From Rhodospirillales bacterium (GTDB lineage: Bacteria; Pseudomonadota; Alphaproteobacteria; Geminicoccales; Geminicoccaceae): a stretch of DNA of 5,887 nt. Positions 5,770 to 5,887 of the stretch are shown in pieces (the first letter of the stretch is position 1; the number at the start of each line of letters is the position of its first letter). The stretch lies in NCBI GenBank assembly GCA_007131045.1, contig SLRI01000655.1, positions 1-5,887 on the forward strand. The letters run 5' to 3'. The notes below the pieces were generated by a model. That model saw only the letters and a list, made by a program, of their open reading frames with translations. It searched no databases and was not told the DNA's origin. Made by a program: the position numbers and the translations under genes.

Positions 5770-5887
5770 ATGAAAGTACCCGTCATCCCGACAACCGCAG
5801 CCCTGATCCTGGCCTTCACGAGTGTTGCCGCCGCCGACCTGCCCTATCGCGGCGAAGGGCACATCTTCGTCGATCCGGCCGACCTCG
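5770..5887 (+). CDS. Exported protein of unknown function, N-terminal fragment (runs off window)
   Basis: Thirty-nine codons are visible before the window ends. The N-terminus has a Sec-type signal peptide: a single lysine at position 2, a hydrophobic core (roughly residues 9-17, TAALILAFT) and a likely signal peptidase I site after the alanine run, SVAAA before DLPYRG, so the mature protein should begin near D23. The export prediction is well supported by sequence and by the GGAGG ribosome binding site. There is no cysteine at the cleavage region, so it is not a lipoprotein on this evidence. The mature part (DLPYRGEGHIFVDPADL) is too short to place in a family. It is separated from the FAD oxidoreductase gene by 144 bases and probably forms its own transcription unit (inference). 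Confidence 0.8.
   Translation, partial: MKVPVIPTTAALILAFTSVAAADLPYRGEGHIFVDPADL

Overview
This is a 5.9 kb GC-rich chromosomal window in which every supported gene lies on the plus strand. The base composition, the dense packing with stop/start overlaps and the ubiquinone-type UbiD suggest a proteobacterium. A high-GC alphaproteobacterium (Rhodospirillales-like) is my best guess, but no rRNA or other marker is present to fix it.

Layout: (1) bases 1-291 are the 3' end of a META/HslJ-domain gene. (2) Bases 383-937 encode a cytoplasmic thioredoxin-fold protein with a CNHC redox motif. (3) Bases 944-1050 hold a compact palindromic element in the gap before the next gene: A/T-rich ends inverted to each other, two strong hairpins in opposite orientation, and a weaker central hairpin. 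(4) Bases 1053-2543 encode UbiD, the decarboxylase of ubiquinone synthesis. Its stop overlaps the GTG start of (5) an inositol-monophosphatase-superfamily phosphatase (2540-3379). (6) Bases 3434-4513 encode an Ldh_2-family 2-hydroxyacid dehydrogenase resembling E. coli YbiC/HcxB. It overlaps by ATGA with (7) an FAD-dependent oxidoreductase resembling L-2-hydroxyglutarate dehydrogenase/oxidase (4510-5625). (8) After a 144-bp gap, bases 5770-5887 begin a gene for an exported protein that runs off the window.

How the genes may work together: ubiD and the phosphatase gene look translationally coupled, although no shared pathway is obvious. The Ldh_2/FAD pair is more coherent, because one enzyme interconverts 2-oxo and 2-hydroxy acids with NAD(P)H and the other oxidises 2-hydroxy acids irreversibly with FAD. 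A role in 2-hydroxyglutarate clearance or 2-hydroxyacid catabolism is an inference. The most unusual part of the window is the palindromic element, which ends two bases before the ubiD start codon and leaves that gene without a visible Shine-Dalgarno sequence. No tRNA, rRNA, CRISPR array, transposase or defence system was seen, and no gap between genes exceeds 150 bases.
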